Positions 25,684 through 35,128 are shown, numbered from the stretch's first letter. The stretch is DNA of 54,814 nucleotides from Bacillota bacterium (GCA_023413135.1 JAEZQK010000106.1:1-54814); one strand, 5' to 3'. Notes: generated by a model from the letters alone, not told the origin. Numbers and translations: made by a program.

Positions 25684-25713
25684 CATATCATTTTTCAAGG
25701 GGCGGGCTGCTTG

Positions 25714-25734
25714 AACCGGGGGTATCTCCCGGTT
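25714..25734 (+). terminator. Weak terminator after IclR gene
   Basis: AACCGGG (25714-25720) and CCCGGTT (25728-25734) form a 7-bp stem with a 7-base loop. There is no clean T-run, only TTTTGC 14 bases on, so termination may be partial. Confidence 0.45.
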
Positions 25735-26087
25735 TGGCGGCTCGCTTTTGCATGCCTGCACGGATCCGAGCGGTATTATTGCTTTGTTTCTGTTTTTATC
25801 GTCTCCTTTTTATCGCAAACTCGTTTCAATTTATGAAACATACATAGCATATACGAATTGTAAACCTTATTTGCGGAGGTGTCAACAGAAAATCCTTTCA
25901 GAATTTTTAAAAAAAGAAATAATATTTCATAGAATAAAAGGCAGTTGGAAATTGTCTATATGCGACTAATCAATTCCGGAATGCCATCAAAATAACTGTG
26001 GATTATGCATAAAAATGCCAATCACTTCTGAAAAATGTCAAATATGCAAGAAGTATATAAATACAAAATGCAAAAAAGAATGCGAAT

Positions 26088-26117
26088 TTGCTATTGCAAA
26101 ATGCATGAGCGTATGCT
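26088..26117 (+). promoter_or_regulatory. Candidate promoter of the nine-gene sugar-acid operon
   Basis: TTGCTA (26088-26093), 18-base spacer, TATGCT (26112-26117), about 100 bases before the first start codon. The region is rich in TGC/GCA repeats that may be regulator contacts. Confidence 0.5.
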
Positions 26118-26218
26118 ACACTGGGTTCAAGTAGAGCAAAACATTATTTCACATATAGAAACATCGATTGTTACAGAGAACGTGTCAATTGAAAATCGAT
26201 ATAAAGTGAGGAACCCAG

Positions 26219-27586
26219 ATGAATTGGTGCGAATTGACGACAGGCATTTATCCTTGGGATATTCACGATGAAGGGATCGAGACCATTCTTGACAATCTCC
26301 AGCAATATGCGGGCAACAACGCCGCCTATATGCTGGCGCTGATGCACCATGAAAAGCGCCCTTTGCACGCCAATTATTATCCGCACAACCCTGTCCGCAA
26401 GCGTTATCTTGCCGAAGACAGCCGCTGCTACTTCAACATTCACGACGATTGCTACGTAAACAGCCGCATCAAGCCGCTGCCTTCCCAGCGCGATTTTCTC
26501 AAGGACATCGACTGGCTTCAAATCTTTATCGACGGCCTTCGCAAGCGGGGAATGAGGCCCGGCGCTGAAATTTCCCATACGCCGCTGGATTCACGTCGCG
26601 GCATGGGGGAATTTTCCGACTGTATCCAGCGCGACGTCTATGGCCGTGCTCCGGAATACGGCCGCTTTACCCATCAGCAGCTTTGCTGGAATAGCTTAGA
26701 CGCCAGGGAATATGTCTGCTCCCTGGCCCGGGACCTGGCGCTTCACTACGATCTGGATATGATTCAAACCTGCTCCTTCCTATATAACCCCGGCAGGCTT
26801 GATTTGCATCCCTTCCTGGGCGTGGTATTAGGTGGATGCTTCTGCGACAATTGCCGGCGGGAGGCGCAAAAGCAGGGCCTTGACTTTGATGCCATGAAGC
26901 GTGCCGCCCGCCGCTGGGCGGACATCCTCTCCTCCGAAAAGACAGACAGCCTGGTGCTGGCCTTTGACAAGGACCCATCGTCTGTTAGCTCCGCTTCCAC
27001 CGAAGGTGTTCTGGAAATGATTGAGGAACGATTGCTGCTCAAGCAAGGGAATTCCACCTCCACCATGTTCATGCTGGAGGAGCCGGAATTGTACGCGTGG
27101 CTTAAGTTCCGCTGTGACACGGTGACCCGGTATATGAAGGAGCTTTCGCAGGCGATCCATGGCGGGAACCCGAGGATCGATTTCCGCTTCAATACCTGCT
27201 GGCAGGAGCAGGAGCTGATCGGCCAGAACCTGAAGGCCATTGCCCCCTACGTGGATTCCATCCGCATGATGGATTATTCCGAGCAGTACGGCGATGCCGA
27301 ACTGGTGAGCAGAAAAGGCTTCTGGCTTGCCAATGTTCGCAGGCAGGTGGGGCAGGACAAGACCATTATCGGTGGCATCGCGCCCAGGGCCAAGGCAACG
27401 CCGGAACTGATCAGGCAGGGTATCCGCATCCTTTGCAAAGGCGGTGTCGACGGCCTTTCCTATGGCTTTTACGATGGCGCGTGCTTTGCGAACCTGAGCG
27501 CCATCAAGGAAGCCATGGTCGAAAACGAAGTCACGCTTCGCGCTACTTCCTGCGCGTGCACCCAGTGCAAGGAGGCAGCGAAATGA
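26219..27586 (+). CDS. TIM-barrel glycoside hydrolase-like protein A, unknown activity
   Basis: The 455-residue cytoplasmic protein has no assignable enzyme function. It is a clear paralogue of the protein at 32491-33798: residues 1-140 align without gaps (YPWD, HHEKRP, RDFLKD, RKRGM, EISH, QRDV in the same positions). The pattern fits a hypothetical glycosyl-hydrolase-like barrel. It has a CxCxxC motif at C207, C209 and C212, and a second at the extreme C-terminus (C445, C447, C450), which suggests metal binding. It starts at ATG 26219 with GAGG 7 bases upstream and is the first gene of a nine-gene operon. Its stop overlaps the start of the FAD oxidoreductase by 4 bases, so the two are likely partners. 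Confidence 0.7.
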   Translation: MNWCELTTGIYPWDIHDEGIETILDNLQQYAGNNAAYMLALMHHEKRPLHANYYPHNPVRKRYLAEDSRCYFNIHDDCYVNSRIKPLPSQRDFLKDIDWLQIFIDGLRKRGMRPGAEISHTPLDSRRGMGEFSDCIQRDVYGRAPEYGRFTHQQLCWNSLDAREYVCSLARDLALHYDLDMIQTCSFLYNPGRLDLHPFLGVVLGGCFCDNCRREAQKQGLDFDAMKRAARRWADILSSEKTDSLVLAFDKDPSSVSSASTEGVLEMIEERLLLKQGNSTSTMFMLEEPELYAWLKFRCDTVTRYMKELSQAIHGGNPRIDFRFNTCWQEQELIGQNLKAIAPYVDSIRMMDYSEQYGDAELVSRKGFWLANVRRQVGQDKTIIGGIAPRAKATPELIRQGIRILCKGGVDGLSYGFYDGACFANLSAIKEAMVENEVTLRATSCACTQCKEAAK

Positions 27587-28905
27587 TAAAGCGCAGTGAG
27601 GTGGAAAAGCATATCCCCGGCACCGGACGCAGGTACGATGTGGTCGTTGCAGGCGGCGGTCCCGCAGGGCTGGGGGCTGCCCTGGCCGCCAGGCGCATGG
27701 GCGCCGACGTACTTTTGCTGGAAGCACGCAGCTACTTTGGCGGTGTGGCCGCCACCTCGCTGTTCATGCCTATCAACCGCTTAAAGATCGGCGGAGAGAC
27801 CCGGGGCGGCGTGCACGAGATGCTTGTTGCCAAGCTGGAATCCTTTGCGGGGCTTGCCTGCCGGGAAGGCAAGGTGACGTGGACGGACGGCGACGGGCTG
27901 CACGTACATCCCGATTATTTAAAGGAAGCTATTTTTCAATTGCTGGAGGAGAATGGGGCCGACTATAGGCTTTACAGCCCGGTTAGCGGCGCGAAGGTGG
28001 AAAACGGGGTCCTCATGCAAGCCATCGTTTCCACAAAGGATGGGCAGGAGGCTTTTGAGGCGGAGGTATTCATCGACTGTACGGGCGATGGCGACCTGGC
28101 CTATCATGCGGGAGCGAAGATCGAGATTGGCAGGGAAACAGACGGGGCTTTGATGCCTGTCACCCTCGGGTTCGCGCTATCCAACGTGGATACCCAAAGG
28201 CTTTTTGAGTTCTATGACAATGATGATAAGGAGCGCAAAATGCCGGCATATGTAGCCCGCGCCAAGGAAATGGGCTACAGCGTAGCGCCGTGGTATTCCT
28301 TTGACCGGACCACCGTGCCCGGCATGGTAACGGTGAACAACGGCGGCCTCCAGGACATTGGCACCCTCAATACGCTTAGCGCCCGGGATGCTACGGTGGC
28401 CGAGCGCGTGGGCATCCGCATTGCGGTGGATTTTGTGCGCTGGGTCCGGGAACTTAAGGTCCCGGGGCTGGAAAAATGTTTCCTTAACCGCACAGGCGCT
28501 GCGGTGGGCGTTCGGGAAACGCGCCGGGTGATTTGTGATTATGTGCTGAGCATGGAGGATGCAGCAAATGGCGCGGAGTTTGACGACGTGATCGCCAGGC
28601 GTTACGGGGCGGTAGATTTGGCAGGGCTTGCCGCCAATGAAAGCACAAAGATGAAGTCGGGCTACGCCTACCCCTACCGGGCGCTGCTGCCCGTGGGGCT
28701 GGAGCGGCTGCTGGTGGCGGGACGCTGCGGTTCCTATACCCACCTGGCCCTTGCCGCCGGCAAGAGTATGGGCAATATGATGGCCATCGGCCAGGCGGCC
28801 GGCGTGGCAGCGGCCATCAGTGTAAAGGAAAAAGTTACTCCACGGGCGCTTGAGGCAGGCAAGGTGCAAAAGGCTCTTGTGGAGACGCTTGGCGCAAGGC
28901 TTTAA
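27583..28905 (+). CDS. FAD-dependent oxidoreductase A (FAD_oxidored family)
   Basis: The 440-residue flavoprotein has the N-terminal Rossmann loop DVVVAGGGPAGLGAA (19-33), the acidic ribose-binding end LLLEARSYFGG, a mid GD-box DCTGDGDLAYHAG, and the C-terminal FAD motif LLVAGRCGS. Members of this family act on sugar-like or aromatic hydroxyls, but most are uncharacterised. ATG 27583 overlaps the preceding stop (ATGA) and AAGGAGG lies just upstream; the longer frame from 27433 lies inside the previous gene. It may oxidise a hydroxyl of the imported compound before or after bond cleavage. A similar enzyme is encoded at 35129 in the same operon. Confidence 0.88.
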   Translation: MIKRSEVEKHIPGTGRRYDVVVAGGGPAGLGAALAARRMGADVLLLEARSYFGGVAATSLFMPINRLKIGGETRGGVHEMLVAKLESFAGLACREGKVTWTDGDGLHVHPDYLKEAIFQLLEENGADYRLYSPVSGAKVENGVLMQAIVSTKDGQEAFEAEVFIDCTGDGDLAYHAGAKIEIGRETDGALMPVTLGFALSNVDTQRLFEFYDNDDKERKMPAYVARAKEMGYSVAPWYSFDRTTVPGMVTVNNGGLQDIGTLNTLSARDATVAERVGIRIAVDFVRWVRELKVPGLEKCFLNRTGAAVGVRETRRVICDYVLSMEDAANGAEFDDVIARRYGAVDLAGLAANESTKMKSGYAYPYRALLPVGLERLLVAGRCGSYTHLALAAGKSMGNMMAIGQAAGVAAAISVKEKVTPRALEAGKVQKALVETLGARL

Positions 28906-28921
28906 AAATGGAGGGATGCAC

Positions 28922-29881
28922 ATGCAAAAAACGGTTTACAACCCACAAAGGCCATCGGCGCTTCCCTTAACGCGCGCCCAGGCGTACTTTGCGCGCATGG
29001 GCAGGTATTGGCAGATTTATGTGCTGATGCTTGCCGGCATCCTCTTTTATATCCTCTTTAAGCTGCTGCCCATATGGGGCCTGGGCACCGCGTTCGTTGA
29101 TTTCAACATTGGAAAAGGGCTGCTTGCCAGTAAGTTCGTGGGACTGAAGCACTTCAAAAACTTCCTGGGCAGTTCCCACTTTCCAAGGCTCTTACGCAAT
29201 ACCCTGGTAATCAGCAGCATGGATTTGTTCCTGGCATTCCCTATTCCCATCATCCTTTCGCTACTTTTAAATGAGCTTCGCAGCGCGAAGTTCAAACGCC
29301 TTACTCAATCCATTATCTATATGCCGCACTTTATGTCCTGGGTGGTGATTGCCTCCCTCACCTTCTTCTTGTTCAGTACGGACGTGGGCATCATCAACAA
29401 GCTCATTATGAAGCTGGGCGGTCAGGCAAACCCGCTTCTTACGACGCAGGAAAGCTTCTGGTGGGTTCTGTTGGGGCAAACCATCTGGAAGGAGATGGGC
29501 TGGGGCACGATCATTTACCTGGCCGCCATCTCCCAAGTAGACCAGGGGCTGTACGAGGCGGCCATTATGGATGGGGCCAACCGCTTCAGGCAGGTGCTTC
29601 ATGTGACTATACCCTCCATTATGCCTACGCTCATTGTGATGTTCCTGATGAAGCTTGGCAAATTGATGAACGTATCCTTCGAGCAGGTCTGGATGATGAC
29701 CAACGACATGGTCCGCAATGTGGCAGAAACGTTTGAAACCTATTCCTTCCGCGTGGGTGTTCAAATGGGCAATTACAGCGTAGGCGCCACGGTGGGGCTT
29801 TTCAAGAGTTTGATCGGCGTTCTGCTGGTGGTCATTTCCAACTGGATGATCAAGAAAACGGGCCATGACGGCATTTATTGA
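28922..29881 (+). CDS. Carbohydrate ABC transporter permease, LplB/YtcP type
   Basis: The 319-residue inner-membrane protein has six helices and the permease EAA loop EAAIMDGANRFRQVLHVTIPSI. It follows the LplB family of complex-sugar importers. I chose ATG 28922 because GGAGGG lies 6 bases upstream; the longer frame lies inside the FAD gene. With the next permease (29910) and binding protein (30856) it forms one importer. No ATPase gene is present in this operon, so a shared MsmX-like ATPase encoded elsewhere is expected. Confidence 0.93.
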   Translation: MQKTVYNPQRPSALPLTRAQAYFARMGRYWQIYVLMLAGILFYILFKLLPIWGLGTAFVDFNIGKGLLASKFVGLKHFKNFLGSSHFPRLLRNTLVISSMDLFLAFPIPIILSLLLNELRSAKFKRLTQSIIYMPHFMSWVVIASLTFFLFSTDVGIINKLIMKLGGQANPLLTTQESFWWVLLGQTIWKEMGWGTIIYLAAISQVDQGLYEAAIMDGANRFRQVLHVTIPSIMPTLIVMFLMKLGKLMNVSFEQVWMMTNDMVRNVAETFETYSFRVGVQMGNYSVGATVGLFKSLIGVLLVVISNWMIKKTGHDGIY

Positions 29882-29909
29882 CGTTGGCCCTGTGAATGGA
29901 GAATGAGCG

Positions 29910-30785
29910 ATGTCAAACTATGTTGGCAGAAAAAAGTTCTCTGTCGCCGATATCCTGATCGGCCTTGTCATCGTGCTGGCGGCGCTGTTTTGCCTGCTGC
30001 CGATATTGTACGTGGTCAGCGTATCCCTGACAGACCCCAATGTGTATATCCCTTTTGAATTCAGGCTCGTGCCCAAGCAGTTTTCCTTGAAAGCCTATTC
30101 CGTTATCATGTCCACTCCCGACTTTTTGACGGCGCTGAAAAATACGCTGATCATTACCGTGGGCGGCACGGTGTTGGGCGTGTTTTCTACCTTCGGCTTT
30201 GCCTACGGGCTTACGAAAAAGGATCTTCCCCTGCGCAATTTCTTCCTGGCCATGGTGGTCTTCGCACTGCTGTTTGACGTGGGGCTCATCCCCAACTTTC
30301 TAAATGTAAAGTCCCTGGGGCTGATCAACTCCTACTGGGCTTTGATCCTCACCGCACTGCTCACAAGCTACAACGTGATCATCGCTAAGAGCTTTTTGCA
30401 GGGGATACCGTATGAGCTGGAGGAGGCCGCGAAAATCGACGGATGCTCCCATTTCGGCATCTATTTCAGGATCATCCTGCCTTTGGCCACGGCCTCCATT
30501 GCCACGCTGACGCTGTTCATCGCCGTAGATCAATGGAATATGTACATCAAACCGCTGATGTACATGACGGATTATAAGATGCGTACATTGCAGGTCTATG
30601 TCAAGACGCTGCTGGTGGATGCATCCACCATCGGTACGGGCATCAGCGATGGCGATATGGTATTGCCGGGCGAAACGCTCCGCCTGGCCACCGTGGTGCT
30701 TTCTATGCTTCCCATCATGTGCGTCTACCCGTTCGTCCAGAGATACTTTGTAAAAGGGGTGATGATTGGTTCTGTGAAGGGATGA
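29910..30785 (+). CDS. Carbohydrate ABC transporter permease, YtcP/MalG type
   Basis: The 291-residue membrane protein is the second permease of this importer. It has six helices, an N-terminal NYVGRKKFSVADILIGL start, the EAA loop EEAAKIDGCSHFGIYFRIIL, and the C-terminal KGVMIGSVKG ending common to this family. It begins 28 bases after the first permease and has GGAGAATGAGCG upstream. Together the two form the heterodimeric channel. Confidence 0.93.
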   Translation: MSNYVGRKKFSVADILIGLVIVLAALFCLLPILYVVSVSLTDPNVYIPFEFRLVPKQFSLKAYSVIMSTPDFLTALKNTLIITVGGTVLGVFSTFGFAYGLTKKDLPLRNFFLAMVVFALLFDVGLIPNFLNVKSLGLINSYWALILTALLTSYNVIIAKSFLQGIPYELEEAAKIDGCSHFGIYFRIILPLATASIATLTLFIAVDQWNMYIKPLMYMTDYKMRTLQVYVKTLLVDASTIGTGISDGDMVLPGETLRLATVVLSMLPIMCVYPFVQRYFVKGVMIGSVKG

Positions 30786-30855
30786 TTTCTTCTGGATGGT
30801 TCGGCGGATGTCCATGGCTAGCGTTTATACCATAATAATGTAGGAGGGACGAAAT

Positions 30856-32364
30856 ATGCGTAAACTGTTGTCCATGATTCTCGCGATCCTTATGATCACC
30901 GCGATGATGACAACCACATTTGCCGCCGCGGAGAGCCCGGCACCGCTTTCGATGACAGCCATGCTCGTGCAATACAACCAGCCGCCGGATCCAAACGGCA
31001 TCTATTGGCAGGAACTGCTCAAAGACAACAATCTGGAATACACCATTGAGTGGGTTCCCGAGTCCGCTTACGCCGACAAGTGTTCCCTTGTGCTGGCCAC
31101 CGGCGAACTGCCTGATGTGATCCAACTGACCTCCTCCACCGACGCCATCGTTGTGAATGCCGCCAACAACGGCCTGTTCAAGGACCTGACGCCGTTCATC
31201 GAGTCCGGCAAGTATGAGAACCTGAACAAGATCAGTGCTTCCGCCTGGATGAACTCCAAAATCAATGGCCGCAACTACATCATCCCCCGTTCCCGCGGGC
31301 AGTACAACACCGGCCTGTTCATCCGCGGTGACTTGCTGGAAAAACTTAACATGCAGACGCCTGCCACCATTGAAGAGCTGACCGCTTATTTCAAGGGCAT
31401 CAAGGAACTGGATCCCAACATGATCCCCCTGCCCATGGAAGTCAATACCATCATGAGCTTTGTCCTGGGCGCCTTTGGCGACGGCGCCATCGTGCCCGTA
31501 TACACAGATGACGGCGAAGGCATTGTGTACGAGCGCCTGACCGAATCCTATGCCCTGGCTGTTCAGTGGCTGCAGGGCCTGTACAAGGACGGCCTGCTGG
31601 CGCAGGAATTCGCCCTGTACAAGACCGACAAGAACCAGGATGTGGTGCTGGCCGGCATCGGCGGCGCGCGCCATCAAAATGTGTGGCATCGCTACCGCCT
31701 GTCCACCGAACTGCAAAAGGTTGTTCTGGATGGCTATCTCACCCCCTTGTACTATATCAAGGGTGAGAAGGGCACCGATGTACAGTACGACATCGGCTAT
31801 TATGGCGGCCATGCCATCAGCGCCAATGTGCCTGATGAAAAGGTGGAAAGAATTCTGGAATTCTTCAACAAGACAGCCAACCCCGACACGTACGACTATT
31901 ATCACTATGGCCCCGAAGGCGTGTACTGGAACATGGTGGATGGCTTCCCGGTCCTGACCGAGGCCGGCAAGAAGGATGTCACCAACTCCTTCTTTGGCCC
32001 CGTGGTGGAAGCAACCGCTCTGTATTCCAAGGTGGACAGCCCCCTGGCCGACGCCGCCTACAACCTTGAAACCCGCGAGATGTCCAAGGTGATCGACAAG
32101 GTCGCCGAAGAAATGGGCCATGCCCCGTTCCATTTCTTCGCCATCATCCAGTCTCCTGCCTGGAGCGAATACTGGGCCATGGCGAAGGGCGATTTTGAAT
32201 CCTATGTGGCCGACACCATCACCGGCAAGCATACCATCAACGAGTTCCGCGCCTATCAGGCTCAGATCGCTTCCGAATCCCAGGTGCAGGATGCCTTCAA
32301 GGAATTCAAAGCGAGCTATGATGCCTTCGGCCTGGCCAACTGGACCGCGCCCGTGATGGAATAA
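30856..32364 (+). CDS. Extracellular solute-binding protein (LipO-like), sugar importer
   Basis: The 502-residue secreted binding protein has a signal peptide (MRKLLSMILAILMITAMM, cleaved near TFAAAES) without a lipobox cysteine. The mature protein shows the family 1 solute-binding fold (VQYNQPPDPNGIYWQELL; QLTSSTDAIVVNAANNGLFKDL; FGDGAIVPVY). Its size matches binding proteins for large or decorated glycans. It starts at ATG 30856 with TAGGAGGG upstream, 70 bases after the second permease. A stem-loop after its stop (32417-32446) may raise its mRNA above the downstream genes. A 583-codon antisense frame overlaps this gene and is a composition artefact. Confidence 0.92.
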   Translation: MRKLLSMILAILMITAMMTTTFAAAESPAPLSMTAMLVQYNQPPDPNGIYWQELLKDNNLEYTIEWVPESAYADKCSLVLATGELPDVIQLTSSTDAIVVNAANNGLFKDLTPFIESGKYENLNKISASAWMNSKINGRNYIIPRSRGQYNTGLFIRGDLLEKLNMQTPATIEELTAYFKGIKELDPNMIPLPMEVNTIMSFVLGAFGDGAIVPVYTDDGEGIVYERLTESYALAVQWLQGLYKDGLLAQEFALYKTDKNQDVVLAGIGGARHQNVWHRYRLSTELQKVVLDGYLTPLYYIKGEKGTDVQYDIGYYGGHAISANVPDEKVERILEFFNKTANPDTYDYYHYGPEGVYWNMVDGFPVLTEAGKKDVTNSFFGPVVEATALYSKVDSPLADAAYNLETREMSKVIDKVAEEMGHAPFHFFAIIQSPAWSEYWAMAKGDFESYVADTITGKHTINEFRAYQAQIASESQVQDAFKEFKASYDAFGLANWTAPVME

Positions 32365-32416
32365 GCTCTGCCACTTCATTGAATCCCCGTAAGTTTGTTC
32401 CCTATTGTTAATGGGT

Positions 32417-32446
32417 GGGGGAAGCTGGGCTTCGCCCGCTTCCCCC
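32417..32446 (+). terminator. Intercistronic stem-loop / partial terminator
   Basis: GGGGGAAGC (32417-32425) and GCTTCCCCC (32438-32446) pair with an inner GGGC/GCCC stem, followed by TTCCTTATTG. Located between the binding-protein gene and the next gene, it probably stabilises upstream mRNA or attenuates transcription. Confidence 0.6.
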
Positions 32447-32490
32447 TTCCTTATTGCTTCGCGCAAATAATTCTAAGCGAGGGATACTTT

Positions 32491-33798
32491 ATGTTCATCA
32501 AGGAAGTTGCCGCCAGCCTGTACGCCTGGGATCTGGCTGACGAGGGCATCGGAACCATTGCCGACAATCTGCAGGAGCACAGCAACGTCAATTGCATGTA
32601 TCTGGTAGGCGTCATGCATTATGAAAAGCGCCCGCTGACCAGTTTGTTTTATACCCACAACAGCGTGCGGAAATTCTATCTGCCCGAAAACAGCCGTGCT
32701 TATTATCCGCTGGATATGGCTAGCTTCAAGGATACAAAGCTCAAACCCCGCTTCTCCGAGCGCGATTTCCTGAAGGATACGGACTGGCTGGAGGTGCTCA
32801 CCAAGGAAGCCCGCAAGCGCGGCATGAAGACAGGTATCGAGCTTTCCCATACGCTGTATGACACAAACATCGCCTATGAAGAGCATCCCGATATTCTGCA
32901 GCGGGACGTCAACGGAAATATTATCCAGGGAACCCAGGGCCTCCTCTGCCCCAATAACCCCGACGTGCATGAGTTCCAGCGGGCCATGTTCTATGACACG
33001 GTGAAAAACCATGACGTGGACCTGATCCAGACTTGCCTGTTGACTTTCGGCGGCGAGCGCAAGGTGCAGGCACCCTGGTTTTATAACACCTGGATGGATG
33101 TGAACAACGCCAACCTTGCCAGCCTCATCGGCCTTGCGGACGGCGGCTGCTTCTGCGAGCATTGCAAGGCGAAGGCGGTCAAGTGGGGCTATGACTGGGA
33201 ACTGATCCTGCGCGACATGAAGAAATTGTACGCCGTCGCCCACGCCACACCCTACAAGTTCCAGACCAGCCTGATGGAAAACAACCTCACCCTGGGCAGC
33301 AACCTCACCGAGAGCATGCTGTTGATCGAATATCCCGGCCTGATGGAATTCATCAAGTTCCGCATTCAAAGCGTGACGGAGCTGTTCAAGGATATCTATG
33401 TAAGCATCCACAAATTAAAGCCGGATATCGACTTTAGGTACAACAACCATGTCCGCTTCCCCGAGTACACGGGCATTTCCTTCAAGGATATCGCGCCTTT
33501 CGTTGACTCCGTGCGCGAGTCGGATTACACCGAGCAGTATGGCGCGCCGGACCGCTTTGTGTTCAAGCGTAACACGCTTTTGAAGATCCGCCGTGGCATC
33601 GGCTTTGACAAGGGACTGATCTCTGCACTGGCCACAAGACCCAACTCCACGCCGGAAATCCTACGCGAATCCTTGCGGATTCTTGCGGAAATGGGTCTGG
33701 ACGGCATCTCCCTGGGCCATTACGACGGCGCCCATATCGAGCATTTGGATGCTATCAAGCAAGGCATGTTGGAGGCCAACATCACGCTCATCAAATAA
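32491..33798 (+). CDS. TIM-barrel glycoside hydrolase-like protein B, paralogue of A
   Basis: The 435-residue protein aligns ungapped with protein A over the first 140 residues (YAWD, HYEKRP, RDFLKD, RKRGM, ELSH, QRDV at identical positions) and more loosely afterwards. Its CxCxxC motif is C220, C222 and C225. It lacks the second C-terminal Cys motif of protein A. No signal peptide. I chose ATG 32491 because GAGGGA lies 7 bases upstream; the longer frame runs back through the stem-loop. The duplication within one operon suggests two related substrates, or two subunits. Function unknown. Confidence 0.7.
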   Translation: MFIKEVAASLYAWDLADEGIGTIADNLQEHSNVNCMYLVGVMHYEKRPLTSLFYTHNSVRKFYLPENSRAYYPLDMASFKDTKLKPRFSERDFLKDTDWLEVLTKEARKRGMKTGIELSHTLYDTNIAYEEHPDILQRDVNGNIIQGTQGLLCPNNPDVHEFQRAMFYDTVKNHDVDLIQTCLLTFGGERKVQAPWFYNTWMDVNNANLASLIGLADGGCFCEHCKAKAVKWGYDWELILRDMKKLYAVAHATPYKFQTSLMENNLTLGSNLTESMLLIEYPGLMEFIKFRIQSVTELFKDIYVSIHKLKPDIDFRYNNHVRFPEYTGISFKDIAPFVDSVRESDYTEQYGAPDRFVFKRNTLLKIRRGIGFDKGLISALATRPNSTPEILRESLRILAEMGLDGISLGHYDGAHIEHLDAIKQGMLEANITLIK

Positions 33799-33818
33799 GC
33801 GGGAAAAGGAGTACCAGA

Positions 33819-35111
33819 ATGGATATTCGATTGGCGGGTGAATCGGTCCGTATCGCGGAAGGCGCCGTTGTGGGGCTGCCGCCGGCGGCACCATCCCCCA
33901 AGTCCTTCAGCGATGTAGTAAGCGAAGCTTTGGACCATCCCCTTGATGTAAAGCCGCTTGCCCAGTGGGATTTGAAAGGTAGGCAGGTGGCCATCCTGGT
34001 GGATGACTGGGGCCGCCCCACGCCCTGCGGCGAATTTCTGCCGTATGTGCTCAAAAGGCTGAACGAGGCGGGCGCACCGGATGAAAACATCACCATTATT
34101 ACGGCCAGCGGCATGCACGAACCTATGGATGATGAGCACATGATCAAAAAGGTGGGCAGGGAAGCCTTCACCCGCGTGTGCTGCGTTTCTCACGACGGCG
34201 GCAATAGTCACATGCTGGCGTTTTGCGGCATCACGGACCTGGGCACCCCTGTATGGGTTAACAAGCATGTAGCCCAGGCGGACTTTAAAATCGCATTGGG
34301 GCGCATCTACCCCCACAGCAATTATGGCTACGAAGGCGGCTACAAGATGATCGTGCCGGGCGTAGCCTCATTTGAGACGATTTTGCGGGACCACTCCCTG
34401 AACTATTCTCCGTTTTCCGATTATGGCATCGTACGCAATAATCCCAGCCGGGCGGAGGCGGATGCCATAGGCCGCCTGGTAGGGCTGGACTTTGTGGTCA
34501 ATTTCGTGATGGATTACAACCAAAAGCCCATCAAGGCGTTTGGCGGCACGGCGGAAAATGTATTCCCAGCGGGCGTGAATTTCGGCCAGCACAATGTATG
34601 GGCAGCCACCACCGGCGGGCGCCCGGCGGACATCACCATCCTTTGCCACAAGGAAATGGGGGATTTGTCCCTCTCCAACAACCCAAATTACTATATTGGC
34701 CTGGCCATGTCCGTGACCAAGCCCGACGGCATCGTGATCTCCACCATGGAATACGAGCCTCAGGAGAAGACGATGTTGATGGGCTATGATCTGGATGAGA
34801 TGCCATTTGGCGAACTCGTGCGCCTGCACGAAAAGCGGGACTGGAACATGAACCCCAGGGAAATCCAGCACGTTGTCAAGGCACTGCGGACGGCATTCTA
34901 CCGCCGGCGCGAGTTTGAATACCGGCCTCAAAAGCTGTTCCTTGTGTCCAAGGACTATCCCAGGAGCCTTCTGGAAAAGTGGAATGCCCGGCAATTCCCC
35001 ACGCTGCAGGCGGCGTATGACGCGGCGGCGGCCATCAAAAAGGATCCCTTTGTGTTCGCGCTGCCCAACGCGAAGTACACGCTGCCCCTTATCCATTACG
35101 ATTTTGAATAA
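33819..35111 (+). CDS. LarA-family nickel-pincer epimerase/racemase
   Basis: The 430-residue protein belongs to the LarA (DUF2088) family of alpha-hydroxy-acid racemases and epimerases. The catalytic and cofactor residues of lactate racemase are all present with a constant offset of 8: H100, H166, K176 and H192 correspond to H108, H174, K184 and H200 of Lactiplantibacillus plantarum LarA. A DDWGRP motif (62-67) matches DDxTRP. K176 would bind the nickel-pincer nucleotide. Some family members epimerise sugar acids at C2, which fits the neighbouring dehydratase and oxidoreductases better than lactate. No larB, larC or larE cofactor genes are in the window. It starts 20 bases after protein B with AAAAGGAG upstream. 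Confidence 0.85.
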   Translation: MDIRLAGESVRIAEGAVVGLPPAAPSPKSFSDVVSEALDHPLDVKPLAQWDLKGRQVAILVDDWGRPTPCGEFLPYVLKRLNEAGAPDENITIITASGMHEPMDDEHMIKKVGREAFTRVCCVSHDGGNSHMLAFCGITDLGTPVWVNKHVAQADFKIALGRIYPHSNYGYEGGYKMIVPGVASFETILRDHSLNYSPFSDYGIVRNNPSRAEADAIGRLVGLDFVVNFVMDYNQKPIKAFGGTAENVFPAGVNFGQHNVWAATTGGRPADITILCHKEMGDLSLSNNPNYYIGLAMSVTKPDGIVISTMEYEPQEKTMLMGYDLDEMPFGELVRLHEKRDWNMNPREIQHVVKALRTAFYRRREFEYRPQKLFLVSKDYPRSLLEKWNARQFPTLQAAYDAAAAIKKDPFVFALPNAKYTLPLIHYDFE

Positions 35112-35128
35112 GAAATGAGCAAGCCATA

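Larger units (their letters stand above)
25684..26218. other. 535-base gene-free region upstream of the sugar-acid operon
   Basis: A hairpin follows the IclR stop and the rest is strongly A+T-rich, with several TGCAAAATGC-like words and an AT-rich leader. Two plus-strand frames of 73 and 78 codons have poor coding character and no ribosome sites. I treat this as a long control region. Confidence 0.6.

Noticed and set aside
25748..26271. Two plus-strand frames of 73 and 78 codons
   Set aside because: No ribosome sites, poor codon usage, A+T-rich; better read as the control region of the downstream operon.
30715..32466. A 583-codon open frame on the minus strand
   Set aside because: It lies fully opposite the binding-protein gene, which has a signal peptide, a good ribosome site and family motifs. 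The antisense frame shows only low-complexity Gly/His-rich sequence and no domain.
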